Shown here: positions 22,690-31,514 of the stretch, in pieces
How positions within the stretch are numbered: the stretch's first letter is position 1
Layout: every line of letters starts with the position of its first letter
From: Clostridia bacterium
GTDB lineage: Bacteria > Bacillota > Clostridia > Christensenellales > Aristaeellaceae
Length of the DNA stretch: 34,972 bases
NCBI GenBank assembly: GCA_017395685.1
Contig: JAFQOD010000050.1
Location: 1-34,972 of the forward strand
Direction: 5' to 3'
Notes under the pieces: generated by a model
What the model was told of the DNA's origin: nothing
What the model saw: only the letters and a program-made list of their open reading frames with translations
Database searches by the model: none
Translations under genes and position numbers: made by a program

Positions 22690-24258
22690 TTACTCAGGAA
22701 TAACAGTATACCAGACATCGCCGTTTTCCTGGGTTTCAGAAACGACCTTATAGCCATCCATCACCTTGATATTATTGGGATCATCACCGCCGGTGGAAGG
22801 ATCAAAGTTTACAAACGTGCCGCCGTAAATATTAATGAAACCGGTGCCTCTGTTGGCGTTCGCAACATTAACGGGACGACTTTCCCAATCGCTATGGAAA
22901 AATCCGTCGTAGATATCAATTATGCCACCGCTGGAGTAGATCATTTCCTCATCATTACCGCTCTTGCTCGAAGTGAACTTGCCCCCGTTGATCGTAACCT
23001 TGGCACCGTTACCTGCCCATACAGGGACACCGGAAACAGCGTGATATTCGCCGCCGTTAATAACGATCTCGCTGGGGCCCTGGGCGTAGAAGATGCTCAC
23101 ATGGCCATCCGTATTTTCAGAGTAGATGGAGCCGCCTTCACCGTTGACAGTCAGCTTGCCATTGTAAGCAGTCGTAAAGAGATAGGTATAGCCTGTATTT
23201 TTTTCATCCTGATAAGAGGTGTTATGATTTACCTTATGTCCGTTCAGATTGAATGTAACATCGGTGCCTGCCGCTCTGAGGGCATACTCCCTGTTGCTGC
23301 TCCAATGGTTCTGAGCATCAGCAGTGTTATAATCTGCGTTCAAAATAACCGTACCGCTTTTTCCGGATTTATCAAACGAACTAAAAGCTTCGTATGCCTG
23401 ATCGGCAGTATCTACCAAGACGGGAATAGAGGGGGTATCTTCATCATGCCAGGGATGATCGGTGCCGAAAGCAGCATTCAGGGCAGTTTCAGCATTGGGG
23501 AAGTTGATGGTCTGCACAGCCTGAGAGAATACCAGGATGTTATACAGGCCGTCGCCGTTACCATCGATGGCCTTCACATCATCGTTGGTGGCGGTGGGCA
23601 TCATGTACACCTGCAGCAGGCTGGGATAGGAAGTATCGCCAGCGGCCAGAATGCCGGTGGGATTGGACTTGGGGCCTGTGTAGGTAGCGTATGCAACTAC
23701 ATACTTGTTGTCGCCAATTTCGACATCGTTGGCCACAGTTTTCCAAGCCCAGTGATCCGCATCGCCGTTGGTTTTGATGATGTTTTCGAATTTATCACCA
23801 GCTACGCTGCCCTGTTCGAAAGCAAACCAGGTGCGCACGTAGGCATCAGAAGCGCCGGTGTTCTTGACAAACACAAACTTGTCCATAGCGCCCTTCACGC
23901 TGTCGTCAAACAGCTGATTGGAGCCGGGGGCATCAATCTGCTTCCAGGACTGCTGATGGGAATCAATACGGTCATCCCACTTGATATCGCCATCGGCGAA
24001 ATAGGCGGGATACAGGGGCTTGGCCTGCTTGAATCCTTCGAGCTTATCAGGGGTGTAGCTATATGTGTCGGTTTCGCCGGTGGATACCCAAGCGCCGTTT
24101 TCCACAACACGCTGGTATTCCAGCTGTTCGATGTCCACATTACCCAGCGTCATCACGTTGACATCGCTATCGGTATCGGACAGATAGGCGATGCTGCCGG
24201 TGATGGCCATGCTCAGGGCGAGCACCATCACGATCGACAGAAGTACCGTCTTTTTCAT
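22690..24258 (-). CDS. SipW/TasA-type secreted protein with C-terminal beta-helix
   Basis: A 522-residue surface or matrix protein. The N-terminus (MKKTVLLSIVMVLALSMAIT, then GSIAYLSDTDSDVNVMTLGN) is the SipW-dependent signal peptide and first strand seen in TasA/camelysin proteins, which form biofilm fibres after cleavage by the special signal peptidase SipW. Residues about 100-280 look like the TasA-type beta sandwich (KFVFVKNTGASDAYVRTWFA). From about 285 a right-handed beta-helix follows, with repeats such as EIVINGGEYHA, KVTINGGKFTSS and FINIYGGTFVNF. The start at 24258 follows GGAAGGAAAG; an in-frame ATG nine codons earlier lacks a site. No sipW is present in the window. Its codon use resembles tpiA and pgk, suggesting high expression. 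Confidence 0.85.
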   Translation of the reverse strand: MKKTVLLSIVMVLALSMAITGSIAYLSDTDSDVNVMTLGNVDIEQLEYQRVVENGAWVSTGETDTYSYTPDKLEGFKQAKPLYPAYFADGDIKWDDRIDSHQQSWKQIDAPGSNQLFDDSVKGAMDKFVFVKNTGASDAYVRTWFAFEQGSVAGDKFENIIKTNGDADHWAWKTVANDVEIGDNKYVVAYATYTGPKSNPTGILAAGDTSYPSLLQVYMMPTATNDDVKAIDGNGDGLYNILVFSQAVQTINFPNAETALNAAFGTDHPWHDEDTPSIPVLVDTADQAYEAFSSFDKSGKSGTVILNADYNTADAQNHWSSNREYALRAAGTDVTFNLNGHKVNHNTSYQDEKNTGYTYLFTTAYNGKLTVNGEGGSIYSENTDGHVSIFYAQGPSEIVINGGEYHAVSGVPVWAGNGAKVTINGGKFTSSKSGNDEEMIYSSGGIIDIYDGFFHSDWESRPVNVANANRGTGFINIYGGTFVNFDPSTGGDDPNNIKVMDGYKVVSETQENGDVWYTVIPE

Positions 24259-24317
24259 GTTCTTTCCTTCCTTTCCTTTTTGCATAACAAAAGAAATGCA
24301 TTTGTCTGCTAACTTAT

Positions 24318-24346
24318 ATTATAATGGAATCTGTTATGAAACGCAA
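24318..24346 (-). promoter_or_regulatory. Promoter of the SipW-type surface protein gene
   Basis: TTGCGT (24346-24341), 17-bp spacer, TATAAT (24323-24318) on the minus strand, about 60 bp before the start codon. The region from here to 24463 is AT-rich and holds no gene. Confidence 0.65.
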
Positions 24347-24463
24347 GATGTATTTAGCAATATATGGAAGTTTTTATTTAAGCAGGGCTTCTATGCCGCG
24401 GCATACAAGCCGCCAAACTTCGCCGGGGGAAGATATGTCATGCGATTCCGTGATTTTTTCCAC

Positions 24464-24513
24464 TTGACAATCCGGACAATCTGAGATATGATAAAACTAC
24501 TGAAACGTTAAAG
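24464..24513 (+). promoter_or_regulatory. lacI-operon promoter and LacI-type operator
   Basis: TTGACA (24464-24469), 17-bp spacer, TATGAT (24487-24492). Just downstream, CTGAAACGTTAAAG (24500-24513) is an imperfect palindrome centred on AACGTT with the central CpG typical of LacI-family operators. It overlaps the predicted transcription start, as expected for self-repression. Confidence 0.75.
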
Positions 24514-24543
24514 TGAATGAACAATCGCCAAAGGAGCAGCTGT

Positions 24544-25578
24544 ATGAAGCGTGTGAGCATCAAGGATGTGGCCAGGGAAGCGGGGGTTTCGGCAACCACT
24601 GTCAGCTATGTGCTGAATCGTACGCCCTCCGAAACGATCAGCTCCGAAACCACCCAGCGGGTATTGGAGGCGGCAAGAAAGCTGAATTACGTCCCCAATC
24701 TGAATGCCCGCAGCCTCTCCAGCCGCAAGAGCAATCTGATTGGCGTATTGATTCCTCAGACTGAGCCGGGAAAGGAATTGATGTTTTCCAATCCCTTCTA
24801 CGGGGAATTGCTTTCCTCCATCGAATATCACGCCCGCCAGAATGGGTATCATCTGCTGCTGTCCGGCACCCAGGAGGATCAGGATTATGTGAATATCGCC
24901 CGCAATCGCGGCGTTGACGGCATCATTATTGTGGGCACCTATCCAGGCAGGAATCTGGAGGCCCTCAAGGCCATCGACGCTCCCATCGTTCTGGTGGATA
25001 GCTATGTGAAGGATACCTCCTTTCATACCATCGGCATCGAAGACCGGGAGGGCGCGCGGATCGCAACGGAATACCTCATCAGGATGGGGCACCGGGATAT
25101 CGCCTTCATCAGCGGCTCCCTGCGGGAGCATGGGGTCAACAGCAAGCGCTACCAGGGCTACTGCGATGCATTGCAGGCCGCCGGCATTCCCCTGGATGAG
25201 CAGGCCATCTATTCCGGAACGGTTGATTATGAATACGGCATTGAAGCCGCCTATGAATATATGCGCCGGGGGCAGAAGCAAACAGCGGCATTTGTCACTG
25301 CCGATGTGATTTCCATGGGTCTGATCAAGGGGGCCCTGGAGCAGAATCTGCGCATTCCGGAGGATGTATCCATCGTCAGCTTTGATGACGTCTATCTGGC
25401 GCAGATGAGCTATCCCTCCTTGACCACCATCCATCAGAATATCCCGGAAAAGGGGGCAATGGCCGTTCAGCTGATTCTGGATGCCGTTCAATCCGGCAGG
25501 AAGGAGCATACCGAGTGTATCCTGCCCCTGCGGCTGATTGAGCGGGATTCCGTCAAAAGGAGGGGTGGGGATGCTTAA
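24544..25578 (+). CDS. LacI-family transcriptional repressor
   Basis: A 344-residue sugar-responsive repressor. Residues 1-50 are the helix-turn-helix and hinge (VSIKDVAREAGVSATTVSYVLN, then NARSLSSRKSNLIGVLIP). Residues 60-335 form the periplasmic-binding-like sensor domain (GVDGIIIVGTYPG, IAFISGSLREHG, EDVSIVSFDDV). It is expected to bind the palindrome at 24500-24513 and release it when the operon's sugar is present. The ATG at 24544 has AAAGGAG nine bases upstream; an in-frame ATG at 24517 lacks one. The 3' end overlaps the GH31 gene by 8 nt, so it is the first gene of the operon. Confidence 0.94.
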   Translation: MKRVSIKDVAREAGVSATTVSYVLNRTPSETISSETTQRVLEAARKLNYVPNLNARSLSSRKSNLIGVLIPQTEPGKELMFSNPFYGELLSSIEYHARQNGYHLLLSGTQEDQDYVNIARNRGVDGIIIVGTYPGRNLEALKAIDAPIVLVDSYVKDTSFHTIGIEDREGARIATEYLIRMGHRDIAFISGSLREHGVNSKRYQGYCDALQAAGIPLDEQAIYSGTVDYEYGIEAAYEYMRRGQKQTAAFVTADVISMGLIKGALEQNLRIPEDVSIVSFDDVYLAQMSYPSLTTIHQNIPEKGAMAVQLILDAVQSGRKEHTECILPLRLIERDSVKRRGGDA

Positions 25579-27790
25579 ACATTTACCGGAGGGCCTGACG
25601 CCGTTTCAGGATTGCGGCTTTGCCCGTCATCCCTTTCTGCCCCTGGAGGGGGAGCCTGTGCAGGTATATTGCAGGGCGGAGGAAGCGCCGGTGCTGAAGC
25701 TATGGATCAATGAAAGGGAAAAAGTGCTTGCCCCCGTCAGGCAGGATGAACGCCATTTCCGGTTTGATCTGGGTTGCTTTGCATGGGGGGATCAGATCCG
25801 CTATCAATTGTGCACAGATCGTGAAACCAGCCCCCTTTTCTCCTTTGAACCCCAGCGCGAAATGGAATGCAGACAGGCTGAAGCAGTGATGGCCGGCGAT
25901 GGGGCCCTGTGCATGGTATTTGATGGGTTTCACCTTCTGTTTCAGATGGGGCCGGAGCTGACCGTGAGCGCAATGACCGGTACGCCGCCGGCCATGCCGG
26001 TCTGTGAAAAAAGCAGCTTTCCTCTCAAAGAGGGCTTTTCGCTGTCCGTTGGAAATGGGCCGTATGTTTGGGAACTTAAACGTTTCAGTAATCAACCGGT
26101 ATTGCAGATTGAAGGCTATCGCATCCGCTATGGCAAGGGGAAGGGCATTACAGAAATTGAGCAGCTGGGGCGCCTTCATTGCCGGCATGTATGGGGAACG
26201 GGCGAACGCTTTCATCAGGTGGATCAAATGGGAAGCGGCAGCAATGGCAGGGTGGTGGAAAAATTCACCCGGCAGGGGGATCAGACCTATCTGCCCATTC
26301 CCTTTTTCATGACGGAGGCAGGCTTCGGCTGCTTCAGGGACAGCGCTGTGCCTGCCCGGATGGGCTTTGGAAAAACCTTCTCAGTAAAGCAGCAGATATG
26401 CGGCAATCCTCTTTTCCGTGATATTTACTTTTTCGGCGCTCCGGCGCAGGTGCTTGGGCAGTTTATTTTCCATACAGGGCAGCCGGTGCTGCCGCCTGAC
26501 TGGGCCTTCGGCCTGTGGATCAGCGCCAATGGCTGGAATTGCGATGAGGAGGTGGATAGGCAGCTGGATGCCCTGAAGCGGTATCGGTATCCCGCGGATG
26601 TGATGGTGCTGGAGGCATGGAGCGACGAGCGAACCTTCTATCGCTGGAATGATCATGCCCATTGGAAAAATCCTGCCAAGACAGTAAAGCGCATCCGGGA
26701 GGCAGGATTGCATCTGATCCTATGGCAGATTCCCATTATCAAATATGAATGGGATGGGGAGCCGGGGGATGCGCTGCTTGCGGATGAAAAGGAGGCCATC
26801 GAAAAGGGCTATTGCATTTTCAATCAGGATGGCACCCCCTACCGGATCACAGAAAACTGGTTTCATCACAGCCTTCTGCCGGATTTTACCAATCCCGAAG
26901 CCATCCGGTGGTGGTTCGGCAAGCGGCAGTATCTATTGGATATGGGGGTGGAGGGCTTCAAGACAGACGGCGGTGAATTTCTGTTTGATTCTGCGGCCCG
27001 CCTGTTCAACGGCATGACCGGCCTGGAGGCGCATAATCTGTACCCCGGGCAATATGTGGATGCCTATCATCGCTTCATGAGGGAAAATGGCGTTAACGGC
27101 GTTACCTTCAGCCGTGCGGATTACACCGGCGCCCATACCCGCCCGCTGCATTGGGCGGGGGATCAGCTCAGCACATGGAGCGAACTTAAATCGCAGCTGA
27201 CTGCCGGCCTGAGCGCGGGATTATCCGGCGTGCTGTTCTGGGGATTTGATATCGGCGGATTTGCAGGGGAATTGCCAACGGCGGAGCTGTACCTGCGTGC
27301 CAGCGCCATGGCCTGCTTCAGCGCCATTATGCAATGGCATGCGGAGCCGCGCAGCGGCCAATTTTACGCCACCCATGAGGATGGCTTTATCAACGACCGC
27401 AGCCCATGGAATCTGGCGGATAAGCTGGGGGATGAAAGCATCCTGCATATCAGCGTCTATTTTGCCAATCTCCGCCGCCGGATGAAAGGCTATCTGGTAA
27501 AGGAAGCCGCATTCTGCGTTGAAAAGGGGCGGCCGATGATGGCCCATCTGTGCATCGATTTCCCGGAGGATGAAAGGGCCTGTGCCTGCTGTGATCAGTA
27601 TATGCTGGGGCGGAAGCTGCTGGTTGCGCCCATTGTGCATCAGGGGCAGCGGGAGCGGAGCGTATATCTGCCTGAAGGGAAATGGCGGCAGGTATTTACC
27701 GGGGAAGAATATACGGGCGGGCAAACCATTCGGGCATGCTGCGCCCTGGATCAGATCGCTGTATATGAAAGGCGGAAGGAAGATGGGTGA
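25571..27790 (+). CDS. Glycoside hydrolase family 31 alpha-glycosidase
   Basis: A 739-residue retaining alpha-glycosidase, probably intracellular since no signal peptide is seen. The N-terminal beta domain runs to about 290, followed by the TIM barrel. The nucleophile is D466 in FKTDGGEFLFD. The acid/base is D531 in HWAGDQLSTW, after the expected GVTFSRADYTGAH strand. LFWGFDIGGFAGELP completes the family signature. GH31 covers alpha-glucosidase, alpha-xylosidase and other specificities; KTDGGE differs from the KTDFGE of alpha-xylosidases, so specificity is open. AGGAGGGG precedes the ATG, which overlaps lacI by 8 nt. Its own stop overlaps the GH65 start by 8 nt. Confidence 0.9.
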   Translation: MLKHLPEGLTPFQDCGFARHPFLPLEGEPVQVYCRAEEAPVLKLWINEREKVLAPVRQDERHFRFDLGCFAWGDQIRYQLCTDRETSPLFSFEPQREMECRQAEAVMAGDGALCMVFDGFHLLFQMGPELTVSAMTGTPPAMPVCEKSSFPLKEGFSLSVGNGPYVWELKRFSNQPVLQIEGYRIRYGKGKGITEIEQLGRLHCRHVWGTGERFHQVDQMGSGSNGRVVEKFTRQGDQTYLPIPFFMTEAGFGCFRDSAVPARMGFGKTFSVKQQICGNPLFRDIYFFGAPAQVLGQFIFHTGQPVLPPDWAFGLWISANGWNCDEEVDRQLDALKRYRYPADVMVLEAWSDERTFYRWNDHAHWKNPAKTVKRIREAGLHLILWQIPIIKYEWDGEPGDALLADEKEAIEKGYCIFNQDGTPYRITENWFHHSLLPDFTNPEAIRWWFGKRQYLLDMGVEGFKTDGGEFLFDSAARLFNGMTGLEAHNLYPGQYVDAYHRFMRENGVNGVTFSRADYTGAHTRPLHWAGDQLSTWSELKSQLTAGLSAGLSGVLFWGFDIGGFAGELPTAELYLRASAMACFSAIMQWHAEPRSGQFYATHEDGFINDRSPWNLADKLGDESILHISVYFANLRRRMKGYLVKEAAFCVEKGRPMMAHLCIDFPEDERACACCDQYMLGRKLLVAPIVHQGQRERSVYLPEGKWRQVFTGEEYTGGQTIRACCALDQIAVYERRKEDG

Positions 27791-29723
27791 CGTCCGGATC
27801 AAACCTTGGAGCATTGAGTACTCCGGTCCTGTGACGGATTATACTCAAAGCATTTTCACCATTGGCAACGGATACATTGGCGTCCGCGGCTTTTCCACCC
27901 AGGAAAAAAAGAAAACCCCCTGCTGCCATGCCATCTTCCGTGCCGGTCTCTATGAACAGGTAAAATCGGGCATTACCGATCTGGTACAGCTGCCGGATGT
28001 GCTGCATTTTCCAGTGGGGCAGGGCGATGTGACGGAGCAAAGCCTTAATCTGCAGAATGGCGTTCTCACCCAATCCTGGCAGAATGTCCGGTGCGAACGC
28101 ATGGCCAGCATGGCGGATCCCCAGCTACTGTGCGTCCGGTGGACCATTGATGGAGGAGATGCCATTCCGGCAGAAATCCAATGGGATGACAAGGTGCGGA
28201 ATCTGCCGGTGCATGATGATCAGATGGTGGATTCGACGGAGACGGTTCAGCTGCTGGAAACGGTATCCATTCATCCCCAGGCCCTTTCCATGCAGACCGT
28301 TCACAGCCATAGGCGGATCACCTTTATGCAGGAGCTGCTGCTGGATGGGCAGATGCTGGAGGGGGGCATGATCCAGCCGCCCTGTGTGCTGGAAAAGCGC
28401 ATCCGCATCCTGATGGATGATGAAAAGGCCAATCCCTCCGCTGCTGATCCGTGGGCCGAAAACCAGAGGGCCTGGCAGGCGCTCTGGCGGGATTGCGATA
28501 TCCGCCTGGAAGCGGCGGATGAATGGCAGGGGGCCCTGAGATATAACATTTTCCAGCTGCTTTGCAGCAATGCGGCGGGGGATCCCCATGTATCCATCGG
28601 CGCCAGGGGCTTGACCCACGGCCGGTATAAGGGCAATACCTTCTGGGATACGGATATTTTTCTCTTTCCGTTTTACTGCTGGCACCGCCCGGAAGCCGCA
28701 AAGAATCTGGCCCTGTATCGCCTCAATCGGCTGGAGGATGCAAAAGCGCTTGCAAAGAAGCAGAATCTTTCCGGCGCTCGGTTCCCTTGGATGTGCTCCA
28801 CCGACGGTCTGGAGCAATGCGAAAGCTGGGATATCGGCTTTTGCGAAGCCCACATTACGGCGGATGTGGCCTATGCCATCCATCGCTATACGGAAATCAC
28901 CGGGGCGATTGTAACGCCGCAGATGCAGGAGCTGTTTTGCGAAACCGCCCGCTTTTGGCAAAGCCGGTTCACCTGGGAGGAAGGAAAGCAGCAGTATTCC
29001 ACGTTCTTTGTGAAGGGGCCGGATGAGTATTGCGGCGCTGCCGTCAACAACACCTATACCAATTACATGGCCAGGCACAATGTCCATCTGGCGCTCCGGT
29101 ATACCGCCGATGCATCGCTGCAGCATTTTGCGGATCATATTGCATTGCTGTATGATCCGGACAGGCAGCTCTATCTGCAGGATGAATTGTTTGAGCGGCT
29201 GGAGCCGCTGCCCCTCCGGCATGGGGGCGGGCAGCCCTTGTACAAGACCATTTGCTTTGATAGGATGCAGCGCTACCGGGCGCTGAAGCAGGCCGATCTG
29301 GTGCAGCTGATGGTGCTGCATCCCCATGCTTTCACTCCGGAACAGAAGCGGGCGGTATGGGATTGCTATGAGCCCCTTACGGTTCATGACAGCACCCTCA
29401 GCTTTGGGGTGCATGCCCATCTGGCGTTCCAGCTGGGACTGATGAAGGAAGGCTGGGACTATTTTGAAAAATCGCTGTTCCTTGATCTGCGGGATGTATT
29501 GGGCAATACAGGCCGCGAGGGAATCCATATGGCGGCGCTGGGGGCAAGCTGGCAGGCGCTGATATACGGCGCCCTGGGATTGTGGACCGAAAATGGGCAG
29601 CTCAGCGTGAAGCCCCATCTCCCCCGGGAGATCCGCTCCCTTTCCCTGTGCCTGTATCATCAGGGCCAAAGACTGCGCATCACCGCAACCCATCAGGCAG
29701 TGAGCATCGAAAAGGAGGCGTAG
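27783..29723 (+). CDS. Glycoside hydrolase family 65 disaccharide phosphorylase
   Basis: A 646-residue inverting phosphorylase of the maltose/kojibiose/nigerose/trehalose phosphorylase family. An N-terminal beta-sandwich (IFTIGNGYIGVRGF near the start) is followed by an (alpha/alpha)6 barrel with TFWDTDIFLFPFY and the general acid E415 in VKGPDEYCGAAVNNTYTN. HDSTLS (535-540) matches the phosphate-binding loop, supporting phosphorolysis over hydrolysis. It is about 100 residues shorter than most family members. The product would be beta-glucose-1-phosphate, yet the usual beta-phosphoglucomutase gene is missing here. GGAAGGA precedes the ATG at 27783, inside the GH31 stop overlap. Which linkage it cuts cannot be read from sequence. 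Confidence 0.88.
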   Translation: MGDVRIKPWSIEYSGPVTDYTQSIFTIGNGYIGVRGFSTQEKKKTPCCHAIFRAGLYEQVKSGITDLVQLPDVLHFPVGQGDVTEQSLNLQNGVLTQSWQNVRCERMASMADPQLLCVRWTIDGGDAIPAEIQWDDKVRNLPVHDDQMVDSTETVQLLETVSIHPQALSMQTVHSHRRITFMQELLLDGQMLEGGMIQPPCVLEKRIRILMDDEKANPSAADPWAENQRAWQALWRDCDIRLEAADEWQGALRYNIFQLLCSNAAGDPHVSIGARGLTHGRYKGNTFWDTDIFLFPFYCWHRPEAAKNLALYRLNRLEDAKALAKKQNLSGARFPWMCSTDGLEQCESWDIGFCEAHITADVAYAIHRYTEITGAIVTPQMQELFCETARFWQSRFTWEEGKQQYSTFFVKGPDEYCGAAVNNTYTNYMARHNVHLALRYTADASLQHFADHIALLYDPDRQLYLQDELFERLEPLPLRHGGGQPLYKTICFDRMQRYRALKQADLVQLMVLHPHAFTPEQKRAVWDCYEPLTVHDSTLSFGVHAHLAFQLGLMKEGWDYFEKSLFLDLRDVLGNTGREGIHMAALGASWQALIYGALGLWTENGQLSVKPHLPREIRSLSLCLYHQGQRLRITATHQAVSIEKEA

Positions 29724-29726
29724 GGC

Positions 29727-30620
29727 ATGTATCTTCCCAATCAGGCGGGCCGTCGGCGGGCAACGGTCATTTTTCTGCTGCCGTCGGTGATCGGCGTGCT
29801 GGTTTTTTGCCTTTTGCCGATTCTGGCTTCGGCAGTATTCAGTTTTACGGATTATGATCTGCTCATGCCCATGAACACCATGAATTTTGTGGGGCTGGGC
29901 AATTACCGCCGCATTCTTACCGGCAGCGAATTCCCCAAGGTGCTTGCCCATACCTTTACCTATCTGATTTTGTATCTTCCGCTGATTCTGCTTACCTCCC
30001 TGTGCGAAGCGCTGATCCTGAATAAATCCTTCAGAGGACACGGCCTTTTCCGAACCATCACCTACACGCCCGTTATCACCTCCTGGGTGGCGGCGGCGGT
30101 TGTATGGCAGTGGGTTCTCAGCGGCAAGTACGGCCTGCTCAATCAGCTGCTGGCGGCCATCGGCATTACGGGGCCGGCATGGCTGAACAGCAAGGAATGG
30201 GCAATGCCCGGCGTGGTGCTGGCAGCGGTATGGAAGGATACGGGCTATTATGCCCTGATGGTGCTTGCGGCCCTTAAATCCATCGATCCTGCATATTATG
30301 AGGCGGCATCCATCGACGGCGCGGGGGGCTTCAAACGGCTTACCGCCATCACCCTTCCCCTGATTTCGCCCACATTGTTTCTTCTGATCGTCATCAATAT
30401 CATTTATGGGCTGCAGGTTTTTGATTCGGTGCTTATCATGACCAACGGCGGCCCCGGGGGCGCAACCACGGTATTCCTTGAACGGATTTACAAATATGCC
30501 TTCAAGCAATACAAAATGGGGCTGGCCAGCGCCTATTCATGGATTCTGTTTGCCCTGATTCTGATATTCACAGCCATCCAGTTCTGGCTGCAAAAGAAGT
30601 GGGTGAATTATGATGCATAA
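29727..30620 (+). CDS. ABC sugar transporter permease, MalF type
   Basis: A 297-residue membrane protein of the CUT1 carbohydrate importer family, with about six hydrophobic segments. The loop AASIDGAGGFKRLTAITLPLI matches the EAA motif that contacts the ATPase. The start has AAAAGGAGG upstream, and the gene begins 3 bp after the GH65 stop. Its end overlaps the next permease gene. No transporter ATPase is encoded in the operon, as often seen in Firmicutes that share one MsmK-type ATPase among several importers. Confidence 0.92.
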   Translation: MYLPNQAGRRRATVIFLLPSVIGVLVFCLLPILASAVFSFTDYDLLMPMNTMNFVGLGNYRRILTGSEFPKVLAHTFTYLILYLPLILLTSLCEALILNKSFRGHGLFRTITYTPVITSWVAAAVVWQWVLSGKYGLLNQLLAAIGITGPAWLNSKEWAMPGVVLAAVWKDTGYYALMVLAALKSIDPAYYEAASIDGAGGFKRLTAITLPLISPTLFLLIVINIIYGLQVFDSVLIMTNGGPGGATTVFLERIYKYAFKQYKMGLASAYSWILFALILIFTAIQFWLQKKWVNYDA

Positions 30621-31455
30621 GAATCTGAAGCTGCAAAGGATTTTCAAGGGAACGCTGTTTTATCTGATGCTGTGCATCATCGTTGGGGTGACCATCCTTC
30701 CCTTTCTGTGGATGGTATCCTCCTCCTTCAAGGGATCAGAGGCGATCCGCACCATCCCCATCCGGTGGATTCCCGAGCATCCTTCCGTGGAAGGCTATGT
30801 GCGTGTGTTCAACATGCAGGGCTTTTCCTTCATCCGGGCCACCCTGAACAGCCTGATCCTTTCCATTGCCTGCACCCTTGTGGCAGTGGGCTCGGCATCC
30901 ATGGCGGCATTTGTATTTGCCAAGCTGCCCTTCAGGGGAAGCGGCAAGCTCTTTGGGCTTTATCTTGCCACCATGATGATCCCCGGCACAGTAACCATGG
31001 TGCCCAATTATATCATCCTGCGCATGCTGAATTTGCTGGATACGTATACCGGATTGATTCTGCCCTCCCTGGCCAATGCCTTTGGCGTTTTCCTGATGCG
31101 GCAGAGCATGATGAGCGTCAACGACGCCTATCTGGAATCCGCTCATCTGGATGGGGCAAGCCTGTACCGGATCTTTTTCCAGATCATGCTTCCCATGGTG
31201 CTGCCCACCTTATCCACGATGGTGCTGCTTTCCTTCATGGGCAGCTGGAACAGCTATCTGTGGCCCCTGATTGTGCTTACCTCCACCGATAAGCAGACCC
31301 TGCAGGTGGCCCTTGGCAATATGAACGGCATGTACAAAAATAATGAGCATGTGCTCATGGCAGGCGCAGTGCTCACCATTCTGCCAATTCTGGCAGTATA
31401 CCTGATTTCACAGAAATATGTGGATCAGGGCATCAGCCTTGGCGGGCTCAAATAA
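30610..31455 (+). CDS. ABC sugar transporter permease, MalG type
   Basis: A 281-residue membrane protein and partner of the upstream permease. It has about six hydrophobic segments and the EAA loop SAHLDGASLYRIFFQIMLPM. TILPFLWMVSSSFKG near the N-terminus and the closing YLISQKYVDQGISLGGLK tail are typical of the MalG side of CUT1 importers. The gene overlaps the previous one by 11 nt; two adjacent ATG codons (30610 and 30613) are equally possible starts. Translation is probably coupled to the first permease. Confidence 0.92.
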   Translation: MMHKNLKLQRIFKGTLFYLMLCIIVGVTILPFLWMVSSSFKGSEAIRTIPIRWIPEHPSVEGYVRVFNMQGFSFIRATLNSLILSIACTLVAVGSASMAAFVFAKLPFRGSGKLFGLYLATMMIPGTVTMVPNYIILRMLNLLDTYTGLILPSLANAFGVFLMRQSMMSVNDAYLESAHLDGASLYRIFFQIMLPMVLPTLSTMVLLSFMGSWNSYLWPLIVLTSTDKQTLQVALGNMNGMYKNNEHVLMAGAVLTILPILAVYLISQKYVDQGISLGGLK

Positions 31456-31459
31456 GAAA

Positions 31460-31484
31460 TCTAAACGCGGCGCGCACGTTTAGA
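31460..31484 (+). promoter_or_regulatory. Intercistronic hairpin before the solute-binding protein gene
   Basis: TCTAAACG (31460-31467) pairs perfectly with CGTTTAGA (31477-31484). No T run follows, so it is not a standard terminator. It may protect the downstream mRNA or mark a processing point, raising the amount of binding protein relative to the permeases. Confidence 0.6.
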
Positions 31485-31514
31485 CCATAAATATTTCAAG
31501 AGGAGGAACCCTAC

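Noticed and set aside
24259-24543. A small gene between the surface protein and lacI
   Set aside because: The region is AT-rich, holds two divergent promoters and an operator, and its frames have no ribosome binding sites.
28125-30509. 794-codon open frame on the minus strand opposite GH65 and the first permease
   Set aside because: It is the reverse shadow of two well-supported genes, with no domain and no start signals.
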